Positions 1 through 12,982 of a stretch of DNA of 64,000 nt are shown one piece after another. Each line of letters starts with the position of its first letter. Within the stretch, counting starts at the first letter, position 1. Where the stretch lies: positions 10,835,872 to 10,899,871 of the forward strand of contig NC_058499.1 in NCBI RefSeq assembly GCF_020382885.2, read 5' to 3'. This DNA comes from Scatophagus argus (taxonomy: Eukaryota; Chordata; Actinopteri; Scatophagidae). The notes beneath the pieces were generated by a model. It worked only from the letters and a program-made list of their open reading frames with translations, was not told where the DNA came from and searched no databases. The translations under genes and the position numbers were made by a program.

Positions 1-2452
1 CATCACAGCCCTGTTCAACATTGTCCATATGGGACGCACGGATATCAGTCTTCTTAACCGCAATGTGGAGGCGTTTGACCCAGGTGAGCCAGATATTTTG
101 AATTCCGCACAATCAGGTTAAGTTAAATGTTTTCTGCATTAAAAATATGCAATAAAAAGTCATATAATGGATAGCTTGTACCTTGACTGGAGTACTGTGG
201 CAAAAATATCTCCGTTTTGTATGTTTTCAAATAAAAAATAACAACAAGGCGTTGCTACCTCAGACTACATTTTACATTCTCCCAGTCCCAGACACACAAC
301 ATTAACATATTCATTGGTGTTAACATCACGGTTTTACCTTTGTACATGTTTTTTTTTTCCCACTCTCACCGTGGAGGCTTAAAAAGAAGCAATTTTCTAT
401 GAGCAAATGCACTTTTACTGATCCCACTTAGAGGCCAGAAATGTGTATCCTATTCACTTTCCCCTGCCAGCTCATATGATATCTGTATTCTGTTCAGTGC
501 AGAGGACTAATTGCACACAGTCTCTGAAATGGCTGCAGATTTAAGACATCTGTTGTCAGGAAAAGCAGGTGGTTTAAAGAAAAAAGAGGTGTGATTGTAT
601 GGCCATTATGTGTGATTGCCTCAAAGCCAACATGGGGTGTAGTCATATGTGTTTATTGCTTTTGCCCAGTCAGAGTGATCCCCCTCCCTGTGTCTGTCTG
701 CAGCCTACCGCTGCTATGCTCATTATCTGAAGATTGAGGTGAGCCAGTCTCACCCTGTGATGAAGGCCTTCTGTGGGGTGCTGCTGCAGTCTGTGGGCCA
801 AGAGAACAATGCTGCACAGGGGTCACGGGACGCTGAAGAGGGTCTGTAGCACAAAACTCACATCGTACTCAACACACTTTACTTATCATTTCCCAAGTGC
901 TAAAGATTCAGCTTACATGAGAGATCAATGACTTTCATACATTTACACAAAAAGGCTCCCTACTGTCAATAAATCCCATGAAAAGACCAGAATTAACCTT
1001 ATGTTAGTCCTTCTCCTGAGGCAGAATATAAACTGCATAAGTCTCTGTGTTTATGGAAAAGATGGGACACGTTGGCCAGTGTAACAGTGTGGCTCGTTGT
1101 TGTAAATAGCTTTTGGACAGCAGCAGGTTATGAATAAGCTACATCAGGCTTCAGTCGGGATCAGTTCATTGTTGGTTTGGGTCTTCTCATGATAATAAGA
1201 AGAATACAGAACATCACTCACCTTGTCCTTTCAGATAAACAGTAGATTCATATCTACATTAATGTCAGTGTGACTTCTTTAATTTCTCTGGGGAGGTTTT
1301 GAATTCAGTAGCAAGTCACTGTTAACACATAATCAGATCATAACACCGACTCGCATGCACAGAAGCAATGAAAGCCTAGTGCTTCTGATTTAATATGTCA
1401 AGAGCAAATTGAGTCTCACTGTGTATTAATTTCCAGTCCTACTGCTGGTCTCAAATCTGTCATAAACTGATCAGTTGTCCTTGTGGTGCGCCCACACTCG
1501 CCTGAACCCTCAGCCTGTCGCCAACAGAATTGTCCTATAGGCCCCCGTTTTACGCATTTAACTGATACACATGAAGCAGCTGCATTGTTCATGTAATTTA
1601 CCCAAATTGTGAAAAGCTACTTTAAGGCTGGTTGGTAGGCTGGTGGTATTGACACAAGCAGGATGTGAGTGATGGTTGCCTTCACAGGTAGTGAGAAGAG
1701 GACATATCTATTACCTGTCGATGTATAGTGATTAATTAGCATGAAAATGCATCAGGTTTCATCACTTGTTGTGGAATCCAATGCTTTGTGGTATCCAGTC
1801 ACAGTCCAATTACAAATGTGTAGCAGAGATGCTGCTTGTTTGTATCCAGAGAACAATGCATTATCTGGAATACTCTATTGTGTTGCAAAGATTAGTTCCC
1901 GAGTAGCTGATTACACAGATGAGCCACACTAATTGCCTGTTTCATATGCATGTAGCCCAAGGGACTTAAGCTTTCAGAGTGTTAATGGCAAGCCCAATAT
2001 GCTCCTACCACACTTGGAGGATTAGAATATGATTGCTTTCTATTATTACTCTTTTTGTAGTATCTAGCTGGTCATGGGTGGCCCTCTAAAGACTGATTTC
2101 CCATGCAGCTAAAAAAAAAAAAAAAAAAAAGGTGGTTATCTGCTCTTGTGACTGTAGCAGTTGTGTATGTATGACATACCGTCAGTGCTATCATGATGTC
2201 TGAATGTCCTCAGGGATCCAGCTGGTCCAGCAGGAGAAGAAGCAACACAAAGTGTCCAGTGCCAAGAGGGCCCGCAGGCACTGGCAGCTCCTCTACACCC
2301 TGGTCAACAACCCCTCCCTGGTGGGCACCAGGAAGCACTTCAAGCGTCAAACTGCAGGGAGCTTTCTGAACGGGAGCCTCAACCACAGCTCAAAGGAGGG
2401 GAGCAAACAGGAAGCAGCAACCAAGGAGGCGGAGGCTGCTGCAAGTAACTGA
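1..2452 (+). CDS. stra6: stra6, 3' end (last three coding exons), retinol uptake receptor
   Basis: These are the C-terminal exons of STRA6, the multi-pass plasma-membrane receptor that takes retinol from retinol-binding protein. Exons are 1-83 (cut by the window edge), 704-841 and 2214-2452, joined in phase 1 with GT/AG borders; the stop is at 2450-2452. The peptide [19 protein letters not shown] is followed by [21 protein letters not shown] and later by [11 protein letters not shown]. These match, from memory, the human cytosolic tail ([16 protein letters not shown] and AYTLLHNPTL). The tail ends in a Ser/Lys/Glu/Ala-rich stretch. Only the last roughly 150 residues are present, and the transmembrane part lies left of the window. 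The gene is tail to tail with islr2, as expected from their neighbourhood on human 15q24. Confidence 0.92.
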
Positions 2453-3762
2453 ACAGGAATGTGACCCTGATTAGGGAAGGCTGCAAAATCTCTTTTGGTT
2501 TTGGGAAAATTCTACAGTCATATTACTCCTAACCTACTGTAGATGTGTCTGCATTTGGTAAAGTAAATGCACTTATGGTTCAGTGTCACATGTAGAAATA
2601 CTCACCAAGCCTTTCCTGTCCAGAGATCGTGTGTGCGCTCCTCATGTTCTCCTGGTTGTTTATATGTGAGTCTCCAGTCTGGTGGGAAAGTGCGTGAGTG
2701 GCTCTGAGATCCTATCCAAACACACTCATGTAATTTTCAGTGCGCTTATGTGCTTATTTTGGGATAGCACTCAATTGCTGTATGTTTCAACTTGTGTGTT
2801 AATCATATGTTTTCCAGCATATTGTTATTATCATATAGTTCAGATAATGCAAATTTGTTGGTACCCAAACTAAACACATAGATGTGCAATCTGCCGAAGC
2901 ATCCTTTTAGCAAGGATCTTATTAATATGCAGATCATTTCACTATTTATCAATAAGCTGTTTTCATAGACTGGGTAATACGTTTTTCCTGTTTTCAGGTG
3001 ACTTTTTGTGTAATTAGTAATAGCTTGTGGAACAGGAGCTACCAGACAAACTATTTGTATCTTCTGTTTTATTTGGAAATCTTTAAGTTTAAAACCACTT
3101 GCTGCTACCAGCGTTTTATTTTATTATTCAGAACTCTTTTCCAGTTCCTGCTGTTCACAGACATTACATTGTTTGTCTCTCTGCATCCACCGGCATTTAA
3201 AACAACACCCGAATCTTCCTTCTGATTACTGTGAAAATAAAACTGTCAAAAATGTTTTCTCGTTTTTTTTCAGTCCTTTTTATACTATTACAGATTTTTT
3301 TTCAGTCTGTAGAGGAGGTTAATTTAGGGCACATGTAGATCTTATATGTGCGTAATGTGAGGCTGCAGTTTTATGTCGAACGAAATGAACTGGAGACAAA
3401 GGAAGGCTTTGTTTTTATCAGCGATTTCAAACGCACCATTTTTTCGTGACCTGCTGCCTAACCGCACTTGTCGCCGAAGCCCATCTGTTTTTTCGTCTAT
3501 TTTTTAAAAATAAAGTAATTGAGTGGAGCACATAAAAAGGCGTCACAAACAAACAAACAAACATAAAGTAACCGGCGGTGAATTTTTGAAAGCCTCGTCT
3601 GAATTTATTTCTGACTTACGGTAAACTGGTCATAGTTTGATTACATTTTATTCTATTTATTTCCGATGAATTTAGAAAATAATCAGCATGAGTTCTAGTT
3701 TTTTTTTCCTTAAAAAAAATCCGCAATAACAGATCCAGCAAATCATCTGTATAGTTTCATGT
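2453..3762 (+). other. stra6 3' UTR and convergent spacer to islr2
   Basis: Non-coding sequence follows the stra6 stop. A canonical AATAAA lies at 3236-3241 and probably ends the stra6 transcript, giving a 3' UTR of about 800 nt. The remaining roughly 500 bases before the islr2 poly(A) signal are AT-rich with short A and T runs; I see no gene there. Short ORFs in the stretch have no recognisable content. Confidence 0.6.
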
Positions 3763-4915
3763 TTTATTAATTCCACGTACATAAAATTATATCAAAAAAT
3801 CTTGAAAGGTCACGAGGTTTTTCGTTTCGTTTTACAACAGTTCACAAAAACTCACTATATGCATCAAATTACAAGACAGTGAAGCCGCCAGACACGCACA
3901 TGCGCCCTTTTGTCGAGGCTTCATAGAAACTTACTTACCGTCGTAAAAAAATAAAAAGAAGAAAAAAAAGAGAATAATTTCAGTTCACATGGCTTTACAT
4001 CACAGGTTGACAGTAACATCTAAAGTCCTCTAGACTACACTAAAAACCACACAAGGAAATACACGTGACATGCCATGGACACGTTCCTTTTAAAAAGAGG
4101 GAGTATGGCAAGCACCCGTTGATTGAGAGGTTAAAGTCGCACATTTTAAAGCCTTAACAATTAACGTCACACAACATTTTGTTGGGTCAATTACCTGGGG
4201 GATTTCCCTTCAGGCACAGCAACACAGTTAAGAGTGACATTTCCCTTTAGATTCACAGGACAGCGGGCAGGTCGGGTGCAATAACAATTTCATCAAATAT
4301 CATCATCCAAGTCTGCGCCAGCTCTTTTATGCACGAGTTAAAGTAAAGCCGGAGAGCCGACACCTGAGAAGATGTTAGTTGCCGGTGTGAGATTTCTTTA
4401 AATCCACATCTTTGCGCACACGTACGCAGCTCAGAGAGGACAACTGGTCCCTGATGTCAGTTTACATAAAATGGCTTTGAAACGAATGGCACCTTTTTGT
4501 GCTCCGTGAAATGTTGATTATTTTATTTGTTTTTGCCTTTTTATGCCTTCAATTTTTTCCTCGCCGTTTGCACAGTTTGCGCCCTTGTCCATCTGTGTGC
4601 GTCCTGCATAAAATTGAACATTTCGATGTCTGATAAACTATACAAAGCTGTGCTCGTAAACGTGTGCTGCTTATTTTAACCTTACAGTAGAATACGAATG
4701 CCACATGAATCAATTCACAATCTCAAGTGACTGACGAAGTACTTTCTGAGGTAATAAAAAAATTGAATATCAACCTTTTTTTTTTTTTTTTTTTTAAATC
4801 ATAAGCCGTCTGTTTTCACGTGAAGTAATGGTGGGTGCTTTACCTGCTTGAATGTAGGCTACTCAAGAGTAAAATATTTTACAATGGGCTGTATACTCAG
4901 AGACATCAGCTATGT
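3763..4915 (-). other. islr2 3' UTR
   Basis: The minus-strand region after the islr2 stop ends at a reverse-complement AATAAA (TTTATT at 3763-3768 on the plus strand). This gives a 3' UTR of about 1.15 kb. It contains a T run near 4780 (an A run in the mRNA) and no convincing ORF. The extent is inferred from the poly(A) signal only. Confidence 0.55.
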
Positions 4916-7057
4916 TCAGCGGCTTGGCTGCTTGTAGTTCCCGTTGATCTCCTCCGAGATGTTGACTGCCTCTGCTCCCAGCGGTAACCTGTCACTGTAC
5001 TCCGAGCCCATTTCAAACTCCTCCTGGTTGGTTTTGGACGAGGATCCGGGGATGGACTCTGTCACGACGCTCCCCTCGGCCTCTCCCTCTCCGTCGCCTT
5101 CCTCTCCCTCGACCTCTCCCTCCCCCTCGCCTAACTCACTGGGATTGAAGGTTTTCTCCGACTCCACAAAAGACGCCCTGGGATCAAACTCCCCAGTCAT
5201 TTGTTTCTCCATCTGATCCGGATTCTGAGCCCTCATGATCAGCTTGTAGGTCTTCCCTTGGTATTTGTATAACAAATGGCAGCAGGTGGCCCCTAGTAAG
5301 GGAACAGTGGCCAGACCCAGTAGGAAAATGCTAACAACCACGATGATGAGTAGGGAGGGGATCTTCTTCCTAGTTGTGAAGACTACTTGTACTTGGCAGT
5401 CCTTCCCTCCATAGGTGAGACAAAGTGTGTAATTGGTGCCAGGCTGTAAACCATGGAAGCGGTAGGCATTAACCCCTTCCTCTATGTTGGACCACTGAAC
5501 CACGGAGTGTCCGTTACCTGTATTTACGCAGAGGTAGAGCATGTCTAGGGTGGCTTTACTGGATGCGGACTGAAACAGACCCAAAGGCTCTTTATTCACT
5601 GTTTCTTGGCTTTCAGTTTGACTGAGATGAAGGTTAGATTTGCTGCTAGGAAGCTGCAGAGGATTAAGTTGCACTTTGGCCTCAGTCTCTGACACCTCTA
5701 GAGCAATAACACCAAAATCAAAAGTGTACTGCTTCAGGTCATCCAAACTCAGGTTGAAAGCGTGGTTGGAGATGTATTCACTGCTATCTCTTACCCCGCA
5801 CCTGCTTGCAAAGGTGGAGTCCTTAGAAACACCACCACCCTGCCTGCCGTCATTTTTGTCTGACGAACCTTCAGGAGATCCCTTTGTTTTCTCTTCAGGC
5901 TTGTTCGAGTCAATCACATTGTTTGTGGAGGTCTTGGGCTCTGCAGGCTTTTTGACAGATGGATGGATCTTGTCCATGGGAGAACTGAGCTTCGAGTCGC
6001 TGGCGTGTTTTTGGGTGCCTGCCATAGCCACTCTAACACTGGTCTCCACCTTACCTAAATCATTCACCGCAGAGCAACTGTAATTTCCATCTTCCCTCTT
6101 ACTCAAACGGGGAATGATGAGAGTGCCGTTTCTGAAGACGAGGAATCGATTGTTGGTTGTTTTATCATTAATTGGCACGTCATTTATCTCTCCAGCAGAG
6201 GGCAAGGGGAACACATAATTTTGATTTCCTGCCATCACCTCCCAGCTCACCTGCGGTTTGGGGCTCCCTGTAGTCTCACAATTTAAAATGACTGTGAAAC
6301 CCTCAAAGAGCTCCGTGTTTTCAACGTTTGGCTGGTATGTTATGGTGACAGTTGGGGCTGTACAGTCCAGTTTGGGAATATTTGTAACCAGTGTCCCTTT
6401 CAGGTGTTCAGGAGTCTCGCATACAATTGAATTTGGCTCGGGGACAGAAATCTTAGTTGTTGCGATCCAATCCCTCAGCCACTCCAAGCTGCAAGAGCAT
6501 GTGAAAGGGTTGTTAAAAATCTGCAGGTGGGACATGGCAGAGAGAGCACCGAAGGTACCCTGCACAATGGTGGTGAACTTGTTGTTGTTGATGCGTAGAG
6601 ACCTCAGGTCTTTCAGTGTGGAAAAGGCATCCTTTGGAAGGTTCACCATCTCGTTGTTGTTCATTTTCAGAAGCTGCAGGGCTGTGAGGTTGTGCAGATC
6701 CTCCCATGGAAAGTTCACAATTTTGTTGTGGCTGATGTCCAGATTGCGGAGCTGGATCAGGGGGGCCAAGGTGTCCTTCTCTATGGTAACTATCTCATTG
6801 TGGGCCAGCCAGAGAGAGGTGACCTGTGTGATATTGACAAAGCTTTTACTTTTCAGTAATTTGATCTTATTGGCTGATAGGCTCACGGTGGTAACATTGG
6901 AAGGGAGACCCACGGGAACCACCAGCAGGTCTTTGTAAGCACAGTCAGCAAACTGGTGGGCAAATTTATCCTGGCAGCTGCAGAGCTCTGGACAGCACTG
7001 AGCAATGCCTATCACAGTAGTCCACAAGGCAAAGAGCTGCAGGAGCCGGTTCGCCAT
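4916..7057 (-). CDS. islr2: islr2 (Linx), LRR-Ig single-pass neuronal membrane protein
   Basis: One uninterrupted coding exon encodes 713 residues (human ISLR2 is about 745). The start was chosen at MANRLLQLF (7057) because the longer frame upstream has no ATG and runs into a splice acceptor (TTGCAG just before position 7066). In order there are a signal peptide (about 1-20); an LRR N-cap with CCPELCSC; about five leucine-rich repeats; an LRR C-cap with NPFTCSCSLEWLRDWI; one Ig domain with GSPKPQVSWEV and DGNYSCSAVN (about 235-345); a Ser/Lys-rich linker; a transmembrane helix near 568-592; and a cytosolic tail. The tail has an acidic Gly-Glu stretch (about 639-655) and ends AEAVNISEEINGNYKQPSR, a conserved ISLR2 ending. 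In mammals the protein acts in axon guidance and interacts with Trk and Ret receptors. The acidic run is the part least like mammals. Confidence 0.93.
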   Translation of the reverse strand: MANRLLQLFALWTTVIGIAQCCPELCSCQDKFAHQFADCAYKDLLVVPVGLPSNVTTVSLSANKIKLLKSKSFVNITQVTSLWLAHNEIVTIEKDTLAPLIQLRNLDISHNKIVNFPWEDLHNLTALQLLKMNNNEMVNLPKDAFSTLKDLRSLRINNNKFTTIVQGTFGALSAMSHLQIFNNPFTCSCSLEWLRDWIATTKISVPEPNSIVCETPEHLKGTLVTNIPKLDCTAPTVTITYQPNVENTELFEGFTVILNCETTGSPKPQVSWEVMAGNQNYVFPLPSAGEINDVPINDKTTNNRFLVFRNGTLIIPRLSKREDGNYSCSAVNDLGKVETSVRVAMAGTQKHASDSKLSSPMDKIHPSVKKPAEPKTSTNNVIDSNKPEEKTKGSPEGSSDKNDGRQGGGVSKDSTFASRCGVRDSSEYISNHAFNLSLDDLKQYTFDFGVIALEVSETEAKVQLNPLQLPSSKSNLHLSQTESQETVNKEPLGLFQSASSKATLDMLYLCVNTGNGHSVVQWSNIEEGVNAYRFHGLQPGTNYTLCLTYGGKDCQVQVVFTTRKKIPSLLIIVVVSIFLLGLATVPLLGATCCHLLYKYQGKTYKLIMRAQNPDQMEKQMTGEFDPRASFVESEKTFNPSELGEGEGEVEGEEGDGEGEAEGSVVTESIPGSSSKTNQEEFEMGSEYSDRLPLGAEAVNISEEINGNYKQPSR

Positions 7058-8240
7058 TTTCTGCACCTGCAAGTATCGATAACCAGAGATTAATCAAAGG
7101 TAAAATTTCTACCAGTCAACCTAACATCCATTACGTCCATTGCAATCAGTACAACCACTACAAAAGCACTGTGGAAGCTTTTATATCTCATATCAATCAA
7201 ATGTGTTTTACTGAGTGGGTTATGCTTTTAAAAGAGGCATTCAGGCTCCTTAACACAACTCAAAATCGCATAACAAACTCATAAAAAGAAAGAAACTGAA
7301 CACAAAAACAACAGTCGGTGAATAACTTATGCAACTGCTGCTGCTGCTGTCATGCAATCTGACCGAAAGCATCACGGACAAAGTTTCCTTTGCGTTACAC
7401 CAAATTTTTGTACAAACATAACATTGTGGGGTTTTGGATTTTTTTGTTTTGTTTTTCTAGCAGTTTTGAATATCCGTGAACTTTATAAAAGCATATCTAT
7501 ACACGCTTGCTGCATGTCATATGTGCAGCAATTTCAGGGTCAATCGGTCTCTCCTCTGCTGAACGCGTTTCCCCAATCCGGTGCGGACAACATGTTTGCA
7601 GGCGCTGTCTAGTGATGAAAAACCTTTGATTTTTGCAGACAATCAGCAACATTTTTTTTTTACTTGCAGCAAGAGTTAAATCTCAACATTTCCACTATCA
7701 GTGTACACAGAAGTCTATCTGTTCGGACGTCCTTGACTTATCACAACTGGCAGCTGACCTACAGGACGATCCACCTATAAGCATCCGGATTCTGCTCAAA
7801 GTCTGTATTATTTTAATCCTTTACCTGCATTAACTGCCCCATTAACTGCCCTGCCAAATCGCCTTACCTGTCCAACGTTAACTTCAATTCTTGTGTCTTA
7901 TTAATCACTCTCGGAGTTTACAATCCTCTGAAACAAGTTTAATGGAAAAAACTCGAGTCTTCATATGTTGCGGATCCTTTCACATGACTTTGGCAGACAT
8001 CGACAGCGTTGATGAGGGGCGGTGGAGGGAACATTTTCCCGGTGAGTCGCTGTTGCGGTCCGACGGCGCTTTTTTCCTTTCCAGCGAGTGTGGGAGCCAG
8101 TGCGCGTCACCGCCGCAACGGATCGAGAAAAGGGACCGTGAACGCGCAGCCTCTCCCATCTCGCTCCTCACTATTAAAGATACAGAAGCTCGGGGTCCTC
8201 CACCCTCAAAGAAAATTCATAATTTAAGATCCGATGTTTA
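7058..8240 (-). promoter_or_regulatory. islr2 5' UTR intron, likely upstream exon and promoter region
   Basis: The acceptor TTGCAG lies about 10 bases before the islr2 ATG, so the 5' UTR is spliced. A strong minus-strand donor (CAG followed by GTAAGG) sits at about 7862-7867, which would put a non-coding first exon just right of it. The GC- and CpG-richer block at about 7970-8210 is the best promoter candidate. Overlapping small ORFs there run in several frames and look like composition effects. The exon and transcription start are inference. Confidence 0.45.
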
Positions 8241-11200
8241 ATTTATTACTTCGACCCAAGCCTAATCTTTGACCTCATTCGGTTTGACTGAAGCCTATTG
8301 TCTTTAATTAAAGGGCGTGAGTTTCAAAACGCACTGACAAATTTTAAGTTGTGCTTCTAGGTGACAGATACAATTCACAACAGTGCCGCATTATGAGGAC
8401 TGATATTTAATAATTAAAACAAACAAACAAACTATATAGAAATATCACCATAAGGAATCCAACGAGAAAAAAGCTCCCGGATCTTCAGATCACATGCACA
8501 TCATTTTATGGAAGTGAAACAGTGTTAGGCCCATGTGACGTCCGACTTTTTTTTTGTAAGCTTTAGTCAGTGTGTTACCGGAAGTGGCATAAAGAGCTGA
8601 CAGAAATTCAGGGTCAATCACTAATGTCTTGTTTTCTTTATTCTTAACCAGAAATCTCCTCAGTAACACACACACGTATACGTTTGGTAACGTTGCGCTC
8701 GTTAGTTTTAAATGTAGGTGGTCGTCTATGGCTTTAAGCCTATAATTTGTAATCAACGTTGTCAGTCATTTATGGTTAAATATCTCTGGAGCAACGTTAT
8801 CAATTGAGGAGACTTGTTTCCTGCTCAAATACTGCCACCGTCTGGTGTATTGCAGTATGAACTCTGACAGTTGAAACCACACGCTGTAACAATGTGCAAC
8901 TTACCCCATCAATCAGTGAGAGAATATTGTGTGAGTTTAATTCCTTGGTGAGTGAAGGAATGTTTTTTGCTTGCTGGTTATTAAAATATCCCCTTTTATT
9001 GCTTCCAATGTAAGTGTTGTGGGAAAAACAAATTTAACAGTTTATTTGAATATGAGGCTTGAGCAATCTCAAACAAAGCAAGTGGGTGCCTTCCAAAGCT
9101 GAATTTGTTTATTTGTTTATTTTGAGTACAAATTGCCCTGTTTGTGTTACTACCACACCATCACAGCTTAGCATGGAAGAAAAATAAGTCAGTGGAAACA
9201 CAGAGGGATTTTCATGCGAAATGGGTTATAACTTGTTTATGGCTTACAGATCAATTCAGGCGCAGCTGCCCCCTCAATGACTTTAGACTTTTCAGCATGT
9301 TTGAATGCTTAAGTGTAAGTTTGTTTCTTTATTTCACTCCAGAGAGTTCAAAAGATATATGCTCATGATAAAAGCTGTCTTTCTTGTTGTATCAGAGGTT
9401 CTGTGCATCAGCTAATATCTATGTATCCTTTGTACTGCATAAATATAAAACAATGCATACATGTATACAACAGTAGTGAAGTTTTGCATTGTCAAGTGCG
9501 TCGTTTGGTGCAGCACAGTCCATAATATAATTAACTGATAGTATTAACTATTGTTTTAAATGGAAATATGCAGAGCAAAGCTACTCACACAATGAGTGTG
9601 ATGTCTCACATCTTTGTTCTCCTTGTACATTGCAGTATGTGTAATAGAAAAGACTACCATTGTGTCAGATAAATCAAGAGAATTTATAAAAATTCAAACA
9701 ATGTATTCAACATAGCACAAACACACTCAATGACTTTAATCAAACATCATAACAACACAAATGAACAAAACAACAAAATTCAAGTGAGGGAACTTTGCAA
9801 GGTCCACAAGACCCATTGAGTTGTATAAAAAAAACATAAATAAACAAAATAAAATGAAAACCAAGGCTGTTAAGACTGAATTTCTTTTTTGATAATTTAT
9901 TTATTTATTAATATTATTTATTTAAAATGCTCAAAAGCATTGTCCAACAGTATGCTTGCATCTGGGCAATGCTTAGTAAATACTGTGTTCAGAGCTTCCT
10001 GGTCCTGTGTACTCTGAGAAGGGTTGGTGCCAAGATCAGTTGCTGCAGGCTGGTATGGGATTATTTTTTTTACCAGTGCACCCAGATGAAGAATGAGATG
10101 AAGGCCTGATTTCAGGAGAAGAGGTCCAGGAGCTGCAGCAAGACACAGAAGTTGTCTATTGTGAAGTTGATCTTGATGTTGTAAGAGAAGAGGTGCACAT
10201 CATAGACAGGCTATGGGGAGAGAACTCGCTTCTACGAGAGAGGAGCTGCACCTGAACCATCCTCAGCCAAAAAGAGCAGCTCCAGCACCACCACCTCAAG
10301 CAGCCCCCCTCCCCCCGTTAAAAGGGTTAGGGTTAACATATTTTCAGTGATAATGTCGATTTCTCATAGTGAGAATCTACACTAATCATCACTACAGTAA
10401 CTTTGTAACATATTTGATTTGATTAACTCAGACAAACCAAAGCCTGGTATTAACTTGCTGAGCTTTGGAATCTTTGCACTGAAAAGGCACTAGAGATTTC
10501 CCTCCTATCACTTCTGTTGAAGGTAAACCGGGGAACGAATCGCTTAATTGCCAGTATGAATGGGAGGAATTGTTATCACTTCTATTATACAACAATGACC
10601 CCTGCTGTTAAAAGACTGCAACTGCAGAATCTGTTTATTTTTTTGTTTTTAACAAAATAGGTATATTTTAGATTATTCATGCAAATAATACCTATTTTCG
10701 ATTGCATATCCGTAATTTTATACGTTCTAAAATGTATCATTCTTCCATATGTTTATAAGTTCATTAGTACAATTCGTTTTTATTCCACAGGGTGTGGTTC
10801 CAGCCAGGGCTTCCTTACTTGAAAAAAAAGATTTTTGTTTTTGTTCCATTATTCCCTACACTTTGACTCTCTTTCCTGTTAAAGCACAACAGGAAATCAT
10901 GAAATAGTAAATTGTAGCCAAGGTCATCTACGGATGAAGGTCCACTTGCACTTATATCAGACAGACAGACGTAGATTACTGTGTGTTGCCATCTGGACTC
11001 AGAGCTGGTGACAGTTAAGAGGCAGTCATACTGAGAGTGCCTCTAAAAATAGTGATGCTGGTAATTTTTCAGTATGAAACTGAACACAATTTTGACACGG
11101 GATCAGGCTCTGGATTGAATTAAATAGGCATAAGCAATGACTCATGTAGAAACCGCAGACAAATTATGTTACATCACAGATCCGTTAAAACATATTTACA

Positions 11201-12982
11201 TTTCCACACAGACTATGAGTGACCTTCTGAGCTGAATACAGTCTACAGGCCTGGTACACACCTAACCACTTGACTATTAGGTCAAGTGTTGTGTCAGCTG
11301 CGGCTTAACACTCCATGAGCTTCATTAAAGTGACCTCACAGCATGACACGTGTACCGCAGATGAATCATCCATATTCAAGTTGTTCCTCACACTGCTGGG
11401 CGAACAAAATAAGAATTTTACTCTATCCCAAGTCTTTGTTGTAACCTCAGATGAAAAGAACTGACAGTTTGTGGTATTCGCTTAATAAGTCATTACTGTA
11501 ATGAAGAGGAAATGGTTACTTGTGTGACAGCAGGGTGTGTCCACAAACAAACCAACAGGACTGTAGAATGTAGTTGTGTAATCTTGATGGCTCTAGAAAA
11601 TGAAATACTTTGGAGAATTCTGTTTACGCATCTAAACCACGTTTCCTTCATAAAGGGCAAAATTGGGTGGAATTACTCATGACCACAGGATTTTCACCCA
11701 ATCAGTGATAGTGATACTGTGTGCAGTATTTGTGTCATAATTTCCTCTCCTGGTGTAGATAAGATGTACTCACTTGGTCATTAGCAGAGTTGAGACTTTG
11801 AATCCAGGTACAAGACAGATTAAACAAAAGATCCTTACAAATGCCAGTCCTCTGACCAGACAGCACGTGGTTTACTGAGCCTGATGTAGGCATGACCTAC
11901 TAAGGAAAAAAAATTACTTCTTTTAAAACCACTTATGAGTTGATTGCTTGAATAGTGTTATGTATCTTCATCTCCCTTGTTTTATCGTGATAATTCTAGC
12001 TCTGTACATATATGAGGCTCATTCTAAGGTGAATACAACACTTCTTAGAACCAAATGAGAACATAACACGAGGAGTGTACCAAAATACAATTTACTTAAT
12101 AAATACATTTAACTTAGTTTTAAAGAATAGCTTAATTTCTTGATTAAAGTGAGACTATATTACTTGTGAACAAAGAAATAACCCATAAACACAACACTGC
12201 TAAACTCAGTACAGGTGGGTTTGCTAGTATGTTACTGGCTTGCTATGAGCTTTTGGATGCGTTAGTGTTAGCAAACTTTAGCCAGATATTTTTCTAACAT
12301 GGATGTTGAGAGGCCAATTGTCTACTTTTTCTACTCTTGCGACTAGTAAATGCAATGTTCATATTTAAGCATTTAGCATTATCCCACATTTGTCACTTGT
12401 TAGAACAACTGCTACTGTTGAACTAAAGTTAAATAGTCTCGCTTTAATATAAATTATTGAGTGGTTAAAATGCCTCAACTAAGACTTCAGTGATAAATAT
12501 GCACACTTTAGAAGTAAAAACGGTTCCCTTCAACAATCATCTGAAATCTGTTCTACTTCAACTGCCAAAATTCAAAGACATACACATTTTCTGTTGACAA
12601 AAGTGATGTAAGGTGCTTATTATTTCAGAAGTTAGACATTATCTGCACTGCAGCAAATGTGTTTCACTGCAACAACCCTCTAAACCAGTGACTGTAATGA
12701 GAGTGGGAGCAAAATGGGAACCCTCAAATGGTCCGCAGCTGACTCCACTCAAGTAACAAGTAATTTACCTCAAAGCACCTGACTGGCACATAGAGGACAT
12801 TTACACAGGAACTTTTTTCCAGACCTCTACTGTATCATGGAGCTAAGAGCTGGCCTTTACATGTGAGTGTTGCTGGGAGTGTTCATGCTTCAGCTTATGA
12901 ACTGAAAGCCACTGGTGTTTGGGTGGATTTCCTTTGGGTAGAAATTTTGAAGCTAGATTTTACTTACTAATTTGTGCACACC
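8241..12982. other. Intergenic stretch between islr2 and sema7a, no gene recognised
   Basis: About 4.7 kb of AT-rich sequence holds only short ORFs in all frames. The block at about 9930-10320 is less AT-rich, with a C-rich end near 10305, but no frame stays open and I recognise no protein or repeat family in it. The left part of the region could hold islr2 regulatory sequence and the right part the sema7a 3' UTR; no canonical poly(A) signal for sema7a was pinned down. Confidence 0.4.

Noticed and set aside
6258-6938. A 226-codon plus-strand open frame inside islr2
   Set aside because: It is antisense to a clear LRR-coding exon and has no protein-like content of its own; it is a shadow of the islr2 codon pattern. 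The frame at 5640-6083 is rejected for the same reason.
7891-8241. Overlapping frames of 63-116 codons on both strands
   Set aside because: They lie in a GC-richer block that looks like the islr2 promoter or first exon; they are mutually overlapping and none is protein-like.
9927-10330. Possible degenerate gene or transposon remnant
   Set aside because: The composition differs from the flanks, but no frame stays open and no family was recognised.
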